NCBI RefSeq assembly: GCF_003945765.1
Contig: NZ_CP027712.1
Span: forward strand, 248,001-312,000
Source of the DNA: Pseudomonas chlororaphis subsp. chlororaphis
Lineage (GTDB): Bacteria; Pseudomonadota; Gammaproteobacteria; Pseudomonadales; Pseudomonadaceae
Direction: 5' to 3'
DNA: 64,000 nt
A program made the position numbers and the translations under genes. Shown here one piece after another: positions 56,825 through 64,000 of the stretch (position 1 is the first letter of the stretch; each line of letters opens with the position of its first letter). Below the pieces are notes generated by a model. The model was not told where the DNA came from. It saw only the letters and a list, made by a program, of their open reading frames with translations, and searched no databases.

Positions 56825-58029
56825 CAGATAGTCCCCCGCAATGGCGGGTTCGTCTGGTTGAGGTAGTAGTTGCCCACCGCGTGGTACTTCCAGCGCACCG
56901 GGTCGTGCAGGGTGTGCACCCGGGCGTTGCGCCAGTGACGGTCGAGGCCATGTTCGGCCAGGGTCGCCTGGCTGCCGGCCAGCTCGAACAGGGTGCTGCC
57001 GGCGGCCAGGGAGATTTCGGTGCTGATGGCGCGAGCCTCGGCGACCGCGATGGAAGCGGCGGCCACCGTCTCGGCGTTGGGCTCGGCCTGGGCCGCGTCG
57101 AGGAACTCCCCGGAGCGCTCCAGCAACGCCTCGGTGGCGTGCAGGCGAATGCTCAGGTGGCCGAAGCTCTTGAGGGTCAGCGGGTCTTCGCTGGCCTTGT
57201 CGCTGCCGGAATCGATCCACGGCCGGGTCTTGGTGCGCACGAAATGCAGGGCGTCCTCATAGGCGGCGCGGGCGATACCGGTGTCGATGGCGGCGTGGAG
57301 AATCTGCGCCAGCGGGCCGACGGTGGTCGGGCGCTCGAAGGCGCTCTGAAAGGGAATCACGTCCTCGGCGGCGACGAACACGTCCTCGAATACCACCGAG
57401 CCGCTGCCGGTGGTGCGCTGGCCGAAACCGCTCCAGTCGTCGATCACGTTCAGGCCCTGGCTGCCCGCCGGGACAAAGGCCAGTTGCTGCACGCCGTGTT
57501 CATCCACCACCGACGTGGGGATGCGCTGGGCGTAGATGGCGCCGGTGGAATAGAACTTGCGACCGTTGATGCGATAGCCGTCGCGTCCGTCCTGCGCATC
57601 CCGGGTCAGGCGAGTGGTGCGGTCGTGGGCGGTCTTGGTGCCCAGTTCGGCCAGGGCATTGCCAAAGCGCTGGCCGGCCAGGACCTCGGCGTACAGGCGT
57701 TTTTTCTGCGCCTCGCTGCCGTTCACCCGCAGCACTTCGAGGGCGTAGAAATGGTTCTGCGGGATCTGCCCCAGGGAGCCGTCGGCCTGGGCGATCAGGG
57801 CGATGACCTTGGCCAGGGTGACGTTGGACACACCGGCGCCGCCGTATTCCCTGGGCACGCTGATGCCCCACAGGCCGGAGCGGGAGAAGGCTTCGAGTTC
57901 GGGGTGGGGCAGGCGGCGTTCGCGGTCGCGCAGGGCGCTGTCGCGCTTGAAATCCTCGGCCAGGTCGCTGGCGACGATCAGGGCTTGCTCATCGCTGGTT
58001 ATGACCGCGACGTGTTGAGAAAGAGTCAT
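56824..58029 (-). CDS. SfnB-family sulfur-acquisition oxidoreductase (acyl-CoA dehydrogenase fold), copy 1
   Basis: A 401-residue flavin enzyme of the acyl-CoA dehydrogenase superfamily, SfnB/DszC branch. Typical blocks are FSRSGLWGISVPREYGGAG, QIPQNHFYALEVL, INGRKFYSTGAIYA and the C-terminal HWRNARVHTLHDPVRWKYHAVGNYYLN (adjoining). DszC relatives are FMNH2-dependent monooxygenases, not dehydrogenases. It follows its paralogue by 24 bases and precedes the DszA-like gene. Probably releases sulfur from an organosulfur compound; exact substrate unknown. Confidence 0.88.
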   Translation of the reverse strand: MTLSQHVAVITSDEQALIVASDLAEDFKRDSALRDRERRLPHPELEAFSRSGLWGISVPREYGGAGVSNVTLAKVIALIAQADGSLGQIPQNHFYALEVLRVNGSEAQKKRLYAEVLAGQRFGNALAELGTKTAHDRTTRLTRDAQDGRDGYRINGRKFYSTGAIYAQRIPTSVVDEHGVQQLAFVPAGSQGLNVIDDWSGFGQRTTGSGSVVFEDVFVAAEDVIPFQSAFERPTTVGPLAQILHAAIDTGIARAAYEDALHFVRTKTRPWIDSGSDKASEDPLTLKSFGHLSIRLHATEALLERSGEFLDAAQAEPNAETVAAASIAVAEARAISTEISLAAGSTLFELAGSQATLAEHGLDRHWRNARVHTLHDPVRWKYHAVGNYYLNQTNPPLRGTI

Positions 58030-58053
58030 GTACTTCTCCAGAGATCTGGTCGC

Positions 58054-59295
58054 TTAAATCCAGGAATGGCGAGCTGGCAGGGTGCCGTTCAGGTGATAGG
58101 TGCCGACGGCGTGGTATTTCCAGCGCACCGGATCGTGCAGGGTGTGGACCCGGGCGTTGCGCCAGTGCCGGTCGAGGTTGAACTCGGCGAGGGTGGCGCG
58201 GCTGCCGGCCAGCTCGAAGAGTTTCTCGCTGGCCAGCAGGGAGATCTCGGTGGTCAGCACCTTGGCCTCGGCCACGGCGATCGAGGCGCGGGCGGCGGAT
58301 TCGGCGCTGATCGGCGCGGCATTGACCTGGTCCAGCACCTGGCCGGCCTTGCGCAGCAGGGCCTCGGCGGCGTGCAGTTCGATTTTCAGCTTGCCGATGT
58401 CGGCGATTACATACAGGTCGTCGCTGGCCCGTTCGACGTTGGCGTCGACCCACGGCCGCGAGCGTTCACGCACGAAGCTGATGGCGTCGTCGATGGCGGC
58501 GCGGGCGATGCCGGCGTCGATGGCCGCCTGGATCAGCTGCGAGACCGCGCCCTGGATATTCGGCGACTCGTTGATTCGCCAGTTGTCCACCACCAGGTCG
58601 GCATCGACTCGCACGTTGTTGAGCAAAATGGTGCCGCTGGCAGTGGTGCGCTGGCCAAAGCCCGACCAGTCGTCGACGATGCGCAGCCCTGGGGTGCCGC
58701 GCCGGACGAAGGCCAATACTTGCTTGCCGTCGTCGTTCAGCGCCTTGACCGCCACCCAGTGGGCGAACAGGGCGCCGGTGGAATAGAACTTCTGGCCATT
58801 GAGCAGGTAACCGTCGCCGTCGGCGGTGATCCGCGCCTTGAGTTCCAGGGTGTTTTTGGTCCCGCGTTCCGGGCCGGCGTTTCCGATGCGCCAGCCTTCC
58901 AGCACGCTCTGGAACAGCTGCTTTTTCTGCCGTTCGGTGGCGCTGCCGAGGATCAGGTTGAGAATGCCGAACTGGTTCTGCGGGATCTGTCCCAGGGCCG
59001 GGTCGGCCGCGGAAATGATCGCGAAGACTTCGGCCAGGGTCACGAAAGACACCTGCGGGCCGCCGTACTCATGGGGGATGGCAATACTGCCCAGGCCACT
59101 GCGAGTGAAGTGTTCGATTTCCGCCCACGGCAGCTTGCGCTGCTGGTCGCGCCGGGCCGCCTGCTGGCGGGCGACGGTGGCCAGTTCATGGGCGGCTTGA
59201 AGGGCTTCTGCGTCGTTCAGCAGAACCCGTGCGGGCAACAACAGGGGGGCGACATCCAGATCGCTCTGGACATTTGCATCGGCCAGATTGGACAT
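58054..59295 (-). CDS. SfnB-family sulfur-acquisition oxidoreductase, copy 2
   Basis: A 413-residue paralogue of the next gene. Matching blocks are FTRSGLGSIAIPHEYGGPQ, LNGQKFYSTGALFA, DDWSGFGQRTTASGT and the same HWRNARVHTLHDPVRWKYHA ending. The ATG at 59295 is used: AAGGAG lies nine bases upstream, within the end of a 22-residue ORF whose TGA overlaps this ATG. A GTG nine bases earlier is an alternative. It heads the three-gene oxidoreductase operon. The N-terminus is longer than in copy 1 and less conserved. Confidence 0.88.
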   Translation of the reverse strand: MSNLADANVQSDLDVAPLLLPARVLLNDAEALQAAHELATVARQQAARRDQQRKLPWAEIEHFTRSGLGSIAIPHEYGGPQVSFVTLAEVFAIISAADPALGQIPQNQFGILNLILGSATERQKKQLFQSVLEGWRIGNAGPERGTKNTLELKARITADGDGYLLNGQKFYSTGALFAHWVAVKALNDDGKQVLAFVRRGTPGLRIVDDWSGFGQRTTASGTILLNNVRVDADLVVDNWRINESPNIQGAVSQLIQAAIDAGIARAAIDDAISFVRERSRPWVDANVERASDDLYVIADIGKLKIELHAAEALLRKAGQVLDQVNAAPISAESAARASIAVAEAKVLTTEISLLASEKLFELAGSRATLAEFNLDRHWRNARVHTLHDPVRWKYHAVGTYHLNGTLPARHSWI

Positions 59296-59363
59296 CAGTG
59301 CCACTCCTTGGCTGCACGCAATGCCCTGGCGATCTGCACTGGGGTGATTGTGTTCCGGACCAT
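59295..59363 (-). CDS. Possible 22-residue leader peptide upstream of sfnB copy 2
   Basis: ATG at 59363 with GAGG about eight bases upstream, ending in TGA that overlaps the sfnB ATG (TGATG). The peptide is MVRNTITPVQIARALRAAK followed by EWH. Its last codons (AAG GAG) contain the ribosome site of sfnB, so its translation should influence sfnB expression. No Cys or internal Met is present, so simple sulfur-amino-acid attenuation is unlikely. The P-x-x-I-A-R-x-L-R-A pattern resembles the ORF at 41560-41649. Confidence 0.5.
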   Translation of the reverse strand: MVRNTITPVQIARALRAAKEWH

Positions 59364-59690
59364 ACCTACCTCACATCTTTGGAAGTGCCGCGCCGTGGCG
59401 GCGAAATCGGGTTCAAGAATGTCCGGTGGTCCGGTGCATATACCCTATGCGCGTATAAAAATTAAATAAACTAACTTTTAGGAATATGTATAGAAGGGGT
59501 TTACGTATACGGCAGGTAGGAAAAGGCGAAGGGGAATGGGAGATAGATCTGAGGCCTGTAGCCGCTGGCGCAGCCTGCGCGCGGCGACGCAGCCGTCGTA
59601 AACCGGCGTATGCGATGTGTCTGGCGGAATGGGATGGCGGGTTTGCGTTCGCTGCACAGCCCATCCTGGGCTCGGCAGCGAGGGCGCCGC
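59364..59690. promoter_or_regulatory. Control region of the sfnB operon and decayed repeat
   Basis: An AT-rich block at 59450-59500 contains, on the minus strand, ATATTCCTAAAAGTTAG, similar to the ATTCC-type motif near other sulfur genes, and is the probable promoter. A diverged inverted-repeat arm (TGTAGCCGCTGGCGCAGCCT) lies at 59557-59600. It matches, in opposite orientation, the right arm of the element at 62171-62320. No gene is seen in the rest. Confidence 0.45.
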
Positions 59691-60452
59691 TCAGGCCTGG
59701 GGATGGCCCGAGGTGAGGAACTTGCTGAGGAATTGCCGGGTGCGTTCTTCCCTGGGGTTGGCGAACAGCGCCTTGGCTTCGCCCTGTTCGACGATCACCC
59801 CCTTGTCGAAGAAGATCACCCGGTTGGCCACGTCGCGGGCGAAGCCCATTTCGTGGGTGACGATGACCATGGTGCGCTTTTCTTCGGCCAGGCCGCGGAT
59901 GGTCGCCAGCACTTCGCCCACCAGCTCCGGGTCGAGGGCCGAGGTCGGTTCGTCGAACAGGATCACCTCCGGCTCCATCGCCAGCGCCCGGGCAATCGCC
60001 ACGCGCTGTTGCTGGCCGCCGGAGAGGCGCCGCGGATAGGCGTCTTCCTTGCCCGCCAGGCCGACCTTGGCCAACAGCCCGCGACCCAGGGCCAGCGCCT
60101 GCTCGCGGGGCGTCTTCTTCACCACCAGCGGGCCTTCGATGACGTTTTCCAGCGCGGTGCGATGGGGGAACAGGTTGAAGTTCTGGAACACGAAACCCAC
60201 CTGCTGGCGCAGTTGCCGCACCAGGCCCTGCTGCTGGGTCAGCGGGCGGCTGCCATCGATCTCGATGTTGCCGACCTTGATCCGGCCGCTGGTAGGTTCT
60301 TCGAGGAAATTCAGGCAGCGCAAAAAGGTGGTCTTGCCCGAGCCGCTGGGGCCGATGATGGCGACCACCTCGCCTTCCGCCACCGTCAGGTCGATGCCAT
60401 TGAGGACGGTCTGACCCTTGAACTGCTTCGTCAGTTTTTCAACCACAATCAT
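59691..60452 (-). CDS. tcyN: L-cystine ABC transporter ATP-binding protein TcyN-like
   Basis: A 253-residue ATPase (YecC/TcyN group). Walker [10 protein letters not shown], signature LSGGQQQR, Walker [14 protein letters not shown], switch VTHEMGFAR. The start is four bases after the permease stop. Together with the upstream permease and binding protein it forms a cystine importer next to dcyD. Confidence 0.9.
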   Translation of the reverse strand: MIVVEKLTKQFKGQTVLNGIDLTVAEGEVVAIIGPSGSGKTTFLRCLNFLEEPTSGRIKVGNIEIDGSRPLTQQQGLVRQLRQQVGFVFQNFNLFPHRTALENVIEGPLVVKKTPREQALALGRGLLAKVGLAGKEDAYPRRLSGGQQQRVAIARALAMEPEVILFDEPTSALDPELVGEVLATIRGLAEEKRTMVIVTHEMGFARDVANRVIFFDKGVIVEQGEAKALFANPREERTRQFLSKFLTSGHPQA

Positions 60453-60456
60453 GGGT

Positions 60457-61173
60457 TCAGGACTCCTGGTCGTGCCGATTGACCCGCTCTTCCAGTCGGT
60501 TCTGCAGGTGCGCCAGCACGCTGGCCAGAACCCAGTAGATCAGCGCGGCGGCAAGATACATGGTGAAGACTTCGAAGGTCCGGGCGGTGATCAGCTGTGC
60601 CTGGCGGAACAGTTCCGGGACCTGGATGGTGGCGGCCAGGGCCGTGTCCTTGACCAGCGAGATAAAGCTGTTGCCCAGGGGCGGCAGGGCCGTGCGCATG
60701 GCTTGCGGCAGGATCGCCCGGCGCAGGGTCTGGGCCCGGGTCATGCCAATGCTGGCCGCCGCTTCCCATTGCCCGCGCTCGATGGAGCCGATGGCCGCGC
60801 GCAGGATCTCGCAGGCGTAGGCCGCCATGTTCAACGAGAAGCCGATCAGCGCCGCCGGCAGCGGGTCAAGCTCGATACCCAGCTGCGGCAGGCCGTAATA
60901 GATCACGAACAGTTGCACCAGCAACGGCGTGCCGCGAAAGAACGACACATAGACGCGGGCGATCCAGCTCAGCAGCTTGAAGCGCGACAGGCGCATCAGC
61001 GCCAGGGCGAACCCCAGCGCCAATCCGAAGAACATGCCGCCGAGGCTGAGGATGACCGTGAAATATGCGCCCTTGAGCAGGAAGGGCGCGGAGTTCAGCA
61101 ACAGCTGCGTGGTTTCGGCGATTTGCTGGCTCAACTGCGGGAAAGACAGTTCGAACTGAAAACCTGCTTCCAT
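60457..61173 (-). CDS. tcyL: L-cystine ABC transporter permease TcyL-like
   Basis: A 238-residue permease (YecS/TcyL group). Blocks: [23 protein letters not shown] and [26 protein letters not shown] (adjoining), then [17 protein letters not shown]. Its ATG overlaps the binding-protein stop by one base (TAATG), so the genes are coupled. Confidence 0.9.
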   Translation of the reverse strand: MEAGFQFELSFPQLSQQIAETTQLLLNSAPFLLKGAYFTVILSLGGMFFGLALGFALALMRLSRFKLLSWIARVYVSFFRGTPLLVQLFVIYYGLPQLGIELDPLPAALIGFSLNMAAYACEILRAAIGSIERGQWEAAASIGMTRAQTLRRAILPQAMRTALPPLGNSFISLVKDTALAATIQVPELFRQAQLITARTFEVFTMYLAAALIYWVLASVLAHLQNRLEERVNRHDQES

Positions 61174-61970
61174 TATTGAGTGACGTCAGCGTTGAAGTAT
61201 TTTTCCGAGAGCTTTTTCAGCGTGCCGTCGGCGCGCAGTTCCTCGATTGCCTTGTTCACCGCGGCCAGCAGCTCGGGTTCGCCTTTGCGCAGGGCCACGC
61301 CGGCTTCCTGGCGGGAGAAGGGCTCGCCGGAAACGACCAGGGTGTCGTTGGTTTTCTTGATCAGCTCGAAGGCGGCCAGGCGGTCCACCAGGATCGCGTC
61401 GATACGGCCTACGCGCAGGTCCTGGTACTTGGTCGGATCGTCGTCATAGGTCTTGATGATGGCTTTGGGCACGTTGTCCTTGAGCCATTGTTCGTAGTTG
61501 GTGCCCAGGCCGACACCGACCTTGTGCCCGGCCAGATCGGCGGCGGTCTTGAACTTGCCTTCGTTCTTCTTCTGGGTCAGGGCCTGGATGCCGGAAACGG
61601 TGTAGGGGGTGGAGAAGTCGTATTTCTTCTTGCGCTCATCGGAGATGGTCACCTGGTTGATCACCGCGTCCAGGCGCTTGGACTCCAGGGCGGCGAGGAT
61701 GCCGTCCCACTTGGTCGGCTGCAGTTTGACCTTCACGCCCAGCTTCTGCGCCAGGGCTTCGGAGAACTCGACTTCGAAGCCGGCCAGCTTGCCGCTTTCG
61801 TCGACGTAGCTGAACGGTGGATAAGTGCCTTCCAGGCCGACGTTGATGGTGCCGGCGTCCTTGATCTTCTGCAGTTGCTCACCGGCAACCGCTTGCCCCA
61901 GCAACCCGGCACCGAGGGCCAGACCCAGCGAGCCAACGAGGATATTTCGACGTAGTGCGGAAAAAATCAT
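61173..61970 (-). CDS. tcyJ: L-cystine-binding protein TcyJ-like (FliY homologue)
   Basis: A 265-residue family 3 binding protein. The ATG at 61970 has AGGGG upstream and is followed by a signal peptide (to about residue 29, GQAVAGEQ). Blocks: GLEGTYPPFSYVDESGKLAGFEVEF (adjoining), KWDGILAALESKRLDAVINQVTI and LRVGRIDAILVDRLA. Order tcyJ-tcyL-tcyN with nearby dcyD parallels the enterobacterial fliY-dcyD-yecSC locus, which supports cystine as substrate. Confidence 0.9.
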   Translation of the reverse strand: MIFSALRRNILVGSLGLALGAGLLGQAVAGEQLQKIKDAGTINVGLEGTYPPFSYVDESGKLAGFEVEFSEALAQKLGVKVKLQPTKWDGILAALESKRLDAVINQVTISDERKKKYDFSTPYTVSGIQALTQKKNEGKFKTAADLAGHKVGVGLGTNYEQWLKDNVPKAIIKTYDDDPTKYQDLRVGRIDAILVDRLAAFELIKKTNDTLVVSGEPFSRQEAGVALRKGEPELLAAVNKAIEELRADGTLKKLSEKYFNADVTQ

Positions 61971-62099
61971 GACAAGCCCCTGTGTTTTCTTATGCAGATG
62001 CGGTTGGGAGATGCAGGTCAATCGGTGAGCGGGAACGAGCGCCTTATCCTGCACTAAATGCAGCGTATGCGTCTCGCGGCAAATTCGCCTGCGGCGCGA

Positions 62100-62119
62100 C
62101 TATAAGTGGCTGCTTATAG
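62100..62119. promoter_or_regulatory. CTATAAG/CTTATAG inverted repeat upstream of tcyJ
   Basis: A 7-bp inverted repeat (62100-62106 and 62113-62119) with a six-base spacer, at the edge of an AT-rich block reaching 62170. TTATTC lies at 62147-62152. It could be an operator for tcyJLN; no bound regulator can be named. Confidence 0.4.
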
Positions 62120-62170
62120 ATGTAAAAATAATATAAATTCACATTGTTATTCTTTTTATAAATATACATC

Positions 62171-62320
62171 CCTGTAGCCGCTGCCGCAGGCTGCGATCGA
62201 TTGGACGGCATTCCGACGTAGCAGGCGCAAATCCGGCGAACGTGTCTCTTCCGATACGCCGCATATGCAGGTTTTACGACGGCTGCGCCGCCGAGCGCAG
62301 GCTGCGCCAGCGGCTACAGG
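62171..62320. repeat. Large inverted repeat, asymmetric arms
   Basis: The left arm TGTAGCCGCTGCCGCAGGCT is canonical, but the right arm (ACGACGGCTGCGCCGCCGAG ... AGCGGCTACAGG) belongs to a divergent variant otherwise seen at 59557-59600. It lies between tcyJ and dcyD and probably marks the 3' end of dcyD. Confidence 0.65.
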
Positions 62321-62326
62321 CATTTG

Positions 62327-63322
62327 TTAGGCAAACGAGCTGGCATAAGCGAACAGCGCCGGCGCGCCGCCGGTGTGCAGGAAGATGATCGGGCCGTCGT
62401 CGAAGCGCTGGCGGCCGATGCCGTCGAGCAGGCCGGCCATGGCCTTGCCGGTGTAGACCGGGTCCAGCAGCAGGCCTTCCTGGCTCGCCAGCAGTTTCAC
62501 CGCGGCCAGGGTGCCGGCATTCGGTTCGCCATAACGCGGGGCGAAATATTCGTCCCACAACTCCACCTTGAAGCTCTCCGGCAACGTCACCCCGAGCAAT
62601 TCGGCGGTGCGTTCGGCCAGGCCCTGGACCTTCGGCCGTTGCGCTTCGTCGGTGCGCGACACGGTGACGCCGATCACCGGCAACTGCGGCAACACTTCGC
62701 TCAAGGCCAGGGCCAGGCCGCTGTGGGTGCCGGCGCTGCCCGAGGCCAGCACCACGGCGGCGAAGTCGAGCCCGCTGTTGTTGATCTGCTCCGCCAGCTC
62801 CAGGCCGGCGCGCACGTAACCCAGCGCGCCGAGGGCGTTGGAGCCGCCAATCGGCACCAGGTACGGCTGCTTGCCGCTGCTGCGCAGGCGCTCGGCCAGG
62901 GCCTGCAACTGCTCGTCGGCGTTGTCCAGGTTCTCCACCAGCTCGACCTTGGCGTCGAACAGGTCGAGCAGCAGGCGGTTGCCGTTGCCCAGGTAATTGC
63001 CGTCATCGGTACCGGTGGGGTTTTCCAGCAGGGCGACGCAGCCCAGGCCGAGCTTGGCGGCCAGGGCCGCGGTCTGGCGCACGTGGTTGGACTGGATGGC
63101 GCCCGCGGTGATCAGGGTGTCCGCGCCCTGGGACAGCGCATCGGCGGCCAGGTATTCGAGTTTGCGCAGCTTGTTGCCGCCCATGGCCAGCGGTGTGGTG
63201 TCGTCGCGCTTGACGTAGACATCGCGGCCCAGCCAGGTGGACAGGCGTTCGAGTTTTTCCAGGGCGGTGGCGCTGCCCAGCAGGTCGAGACGGTTAAAGC
63301 GGTCGAGCTGTCGTTTGATCAT
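62327..63322 (-). CDS. dcyD: D-cysteine desulfhydrase DcyD
   Basis: A 331-residue PLP enzyme (ACC deaminase / D-cysteine desulfhydrase family) that degrades D-cysteine to pyruvate, ammonia and sulfide. The PLP lysine is K51 in [11 protein letters not shown], the carboxylate-binding region is [19 protein letters not shown], and the phosphate loop is [12 protein letters not shown]. Located beside the cystine importer on the same strand but separated by a repeat, so it may have its own promoter. It allows use of cysteine as sulfur source and detoxifies D-cysteine. Confidence 0.92.
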   Translation of the reverse strand: MIKRQLDRFNRLDLLGSATALEKLERLSTWLGRDVYVKRDDTTPLAMGGNKLRKLEYLAADALSQGADTLITAGAIQSNHVRQTAALAAKLGLGCVALLENPTGTDDGNYLGNGNRLLLDLFDAKVELVENLDNADEQLQALAERLRSSGKQPYLVPIGGSNALGALGYVRAGLELAEQINNSGLDFAAVVLASGSAGTHSGLALALSEVLPQLPVIGVTVSRTDEAQRPKVQGLAERTAELLGVTLPESFKVELWDEYFAPRYGEPNAGTLAAVKLLASQEGLLLDPVYTGKAMAGLLDGIGRQRFDDGPIIFLHTGGAPALFAYASSFA

Positions 63323-63513
63323 GAGGCCGCACAGGTTGTCAGAGGTGTCAGGGACTATAGGCAGCGATATTTACCGGGGCAACCGTCAATCGCTTATGCC
63401 AAAAGGTACTTAGGCCAGCACAATTAGTTCTTAATTTGGCCTGGGACGCATACCGTAAAGTGACGTCGTTTACGCGGCCAGACCGTCCGGCCGCCTGAGT
63501 GAGGAGTCTTATC

Positions 63514-64000
63514 GTGAGCGAGCGTTCCAGCCATTGGCAATTGCAGACCATAGTCGGTCAACTGCGTGATGCCCGCGACCAGTGGCGTACCCGCAACGGG
63601 CGGGTCAGTGGTGAGCAGGGCGGTCGGGAACTGCCGTCGCGCGCGGCCATGGCCGAGATTCTCGAGGCGCTGTGTGGGGCCCTGTTCCCGATGCGCCTGG
63701 GCCCGGTGGACCTGCGCGAGGAAAGCGAGGATTTCTACGTCGGTCACACCCTGGACGCGGCCCTCAATGCGCTGCTCGCCCAGGCTCGCCTGGAGCTGCG
63801 TTATGCCGCGCGCCAGAGCGGCGAGGCGGACGAAGACGTCAACGCCAGGGCCATCCGCATCATCCAGGATTTCGCCCTGGCCCTGCCGGGGCTGCGAGTG
63901 TTGCTCGATACCGATGTGCTGGCCGCCTACCATGGCGACCCGGCGGCGCGCAGCGTCGACGAAGTGCTGCTGTGCTACCCGGGCATCCTGGCGGTGATCC
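63514..64000 (+). CDS. epsC: Serine O-acetyltransferase, EpsC-type (3' truncated by window edge)
   Basis: First 162 codons of an EpsC-type serine acetyltransferase, which makes O-acetylserine, the acceptor for sulfide in cysteine synthesis. The GTG at 63514 has GAGGAG seven bases upstream; no ATG start fits. The N-terminal helical domain includes MAEILEALCGALFPMRLGP, EESEDFYVGHTLDAAL and LLDTDVLAAYHGDPAA, ending at CYPGILAVI, the segment preceding the hexapeptide catalytic domain that lies outside the window. It is divergent from dcyD; an AT-rich promoter zone lies at about 63410-63470. Confidence 0.9.
   Translation, partial: MSERSSHWQLQTIVGQLRDARDQWRTRNGRVSGEQGGRELPSRAAMAEILEALCGALFPMRLGPVDLREESEDFYVGHTLDAALNALLAQARLELRYAARQSGEADEDVNARAIRIIQDFALALPGLRVLLDTDVLAAYHGDPAARSVDEVLLCYPGILAVI

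Overview
The window is a high-GC chromosomal segment of a Pseudomonas, most likely from the P. fluorescens / protegens / chlororaphis group. This rests on gene content (sbp-cysTWA, atsA/atsBC/atsR/atsK, sftR/sftP, triABC, tcyJLN-dcyD and an epsC-type serine acetyltransferase), on codon usage, and on many copies of Pseudomonas-type REP inverted repeats between genes. No tRNA, rRNA, CRISPR array or complete insertion sequence was seen. Identifications come from reading the sequence and from family knowledge; no database search was run.

Layout. 1-3678: sulfate ABC transporter (sbp partial, cysT, cysW, cysA). 3751-7288: an Mpo1-like membrane protein, a Crp/Fnr-type regulator, an AraC regulator and a fatty acid desaturase. 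7529-20685: the sulfate-ester cluster, with arylsulfatase AtsA, its ABC transporter (fused permease AtsB, ATPase AtsC, binding protein AtsR), alkylsulfatase AtsK, a second sulfatase-superfamily hydrolase, two paralogous LysR regulators and a TonB-dependent receptor. 20792-24149: a lipoprotein and an AT-rich group of small genes with two SMI1/KNR4 (SUKH) immunity-type proteins. 24158-32274: an orphan type VI secretion effector island, transcribed leftward as hcp, vgrG, DUF4123 adaptor, rhs (LHH nuclease tip), immunity gene. 32590-35901: an MFS transporter, a deaminase and an ankyrin protein, divergent from a LysR gene. 36276-38300: tonB-exbB-exbD. 38650-41367: an alpha/beta hydrolase, an SfnR-like sigma-54 activator with no HTH, and an orphan MetQ. 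41926-44888: a polar amino acid ABC transporter. 45110-51767: an AAA ATPase and the triABC-type RND pump. 51871-55299: a methyltransferase and metQNI. 55457-59363: a DszA-type flavin monooxygenase and two SfnB-family (DszC-like) oxidoreductases, preceded by a possible 22-residue leader peptide. 59691-63322: cystine transporter and D-cysteine desulfhydrase. 63514-64000: serine O-acetyltransferase (partial).

Together most genes form a sulfur-scavenging region. A TonB receptor (with TonB-ExbBD available nearby) and AtsRBC would bring in sulfate esters. AtsA and AtsK would release sulfate or sulfite. Flavin-dependent oxidoreductases would desulfurise organosulfur compounds, and Met/Cys transporters, DcyD and EpsC would supply or recycle cysteine and methionine.

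The points most worth a second look are: the rhs tip and immunity array with a structured leader and a 91-bp direct repeat flanking a two-gene cassette; two short ORFs (22 and 29 codons) beside sulfur operons that share a residue pattern; the HTH-less SfnR-like activator; and a shared CTTATTCC motif upstream of three sulfur-related genes.
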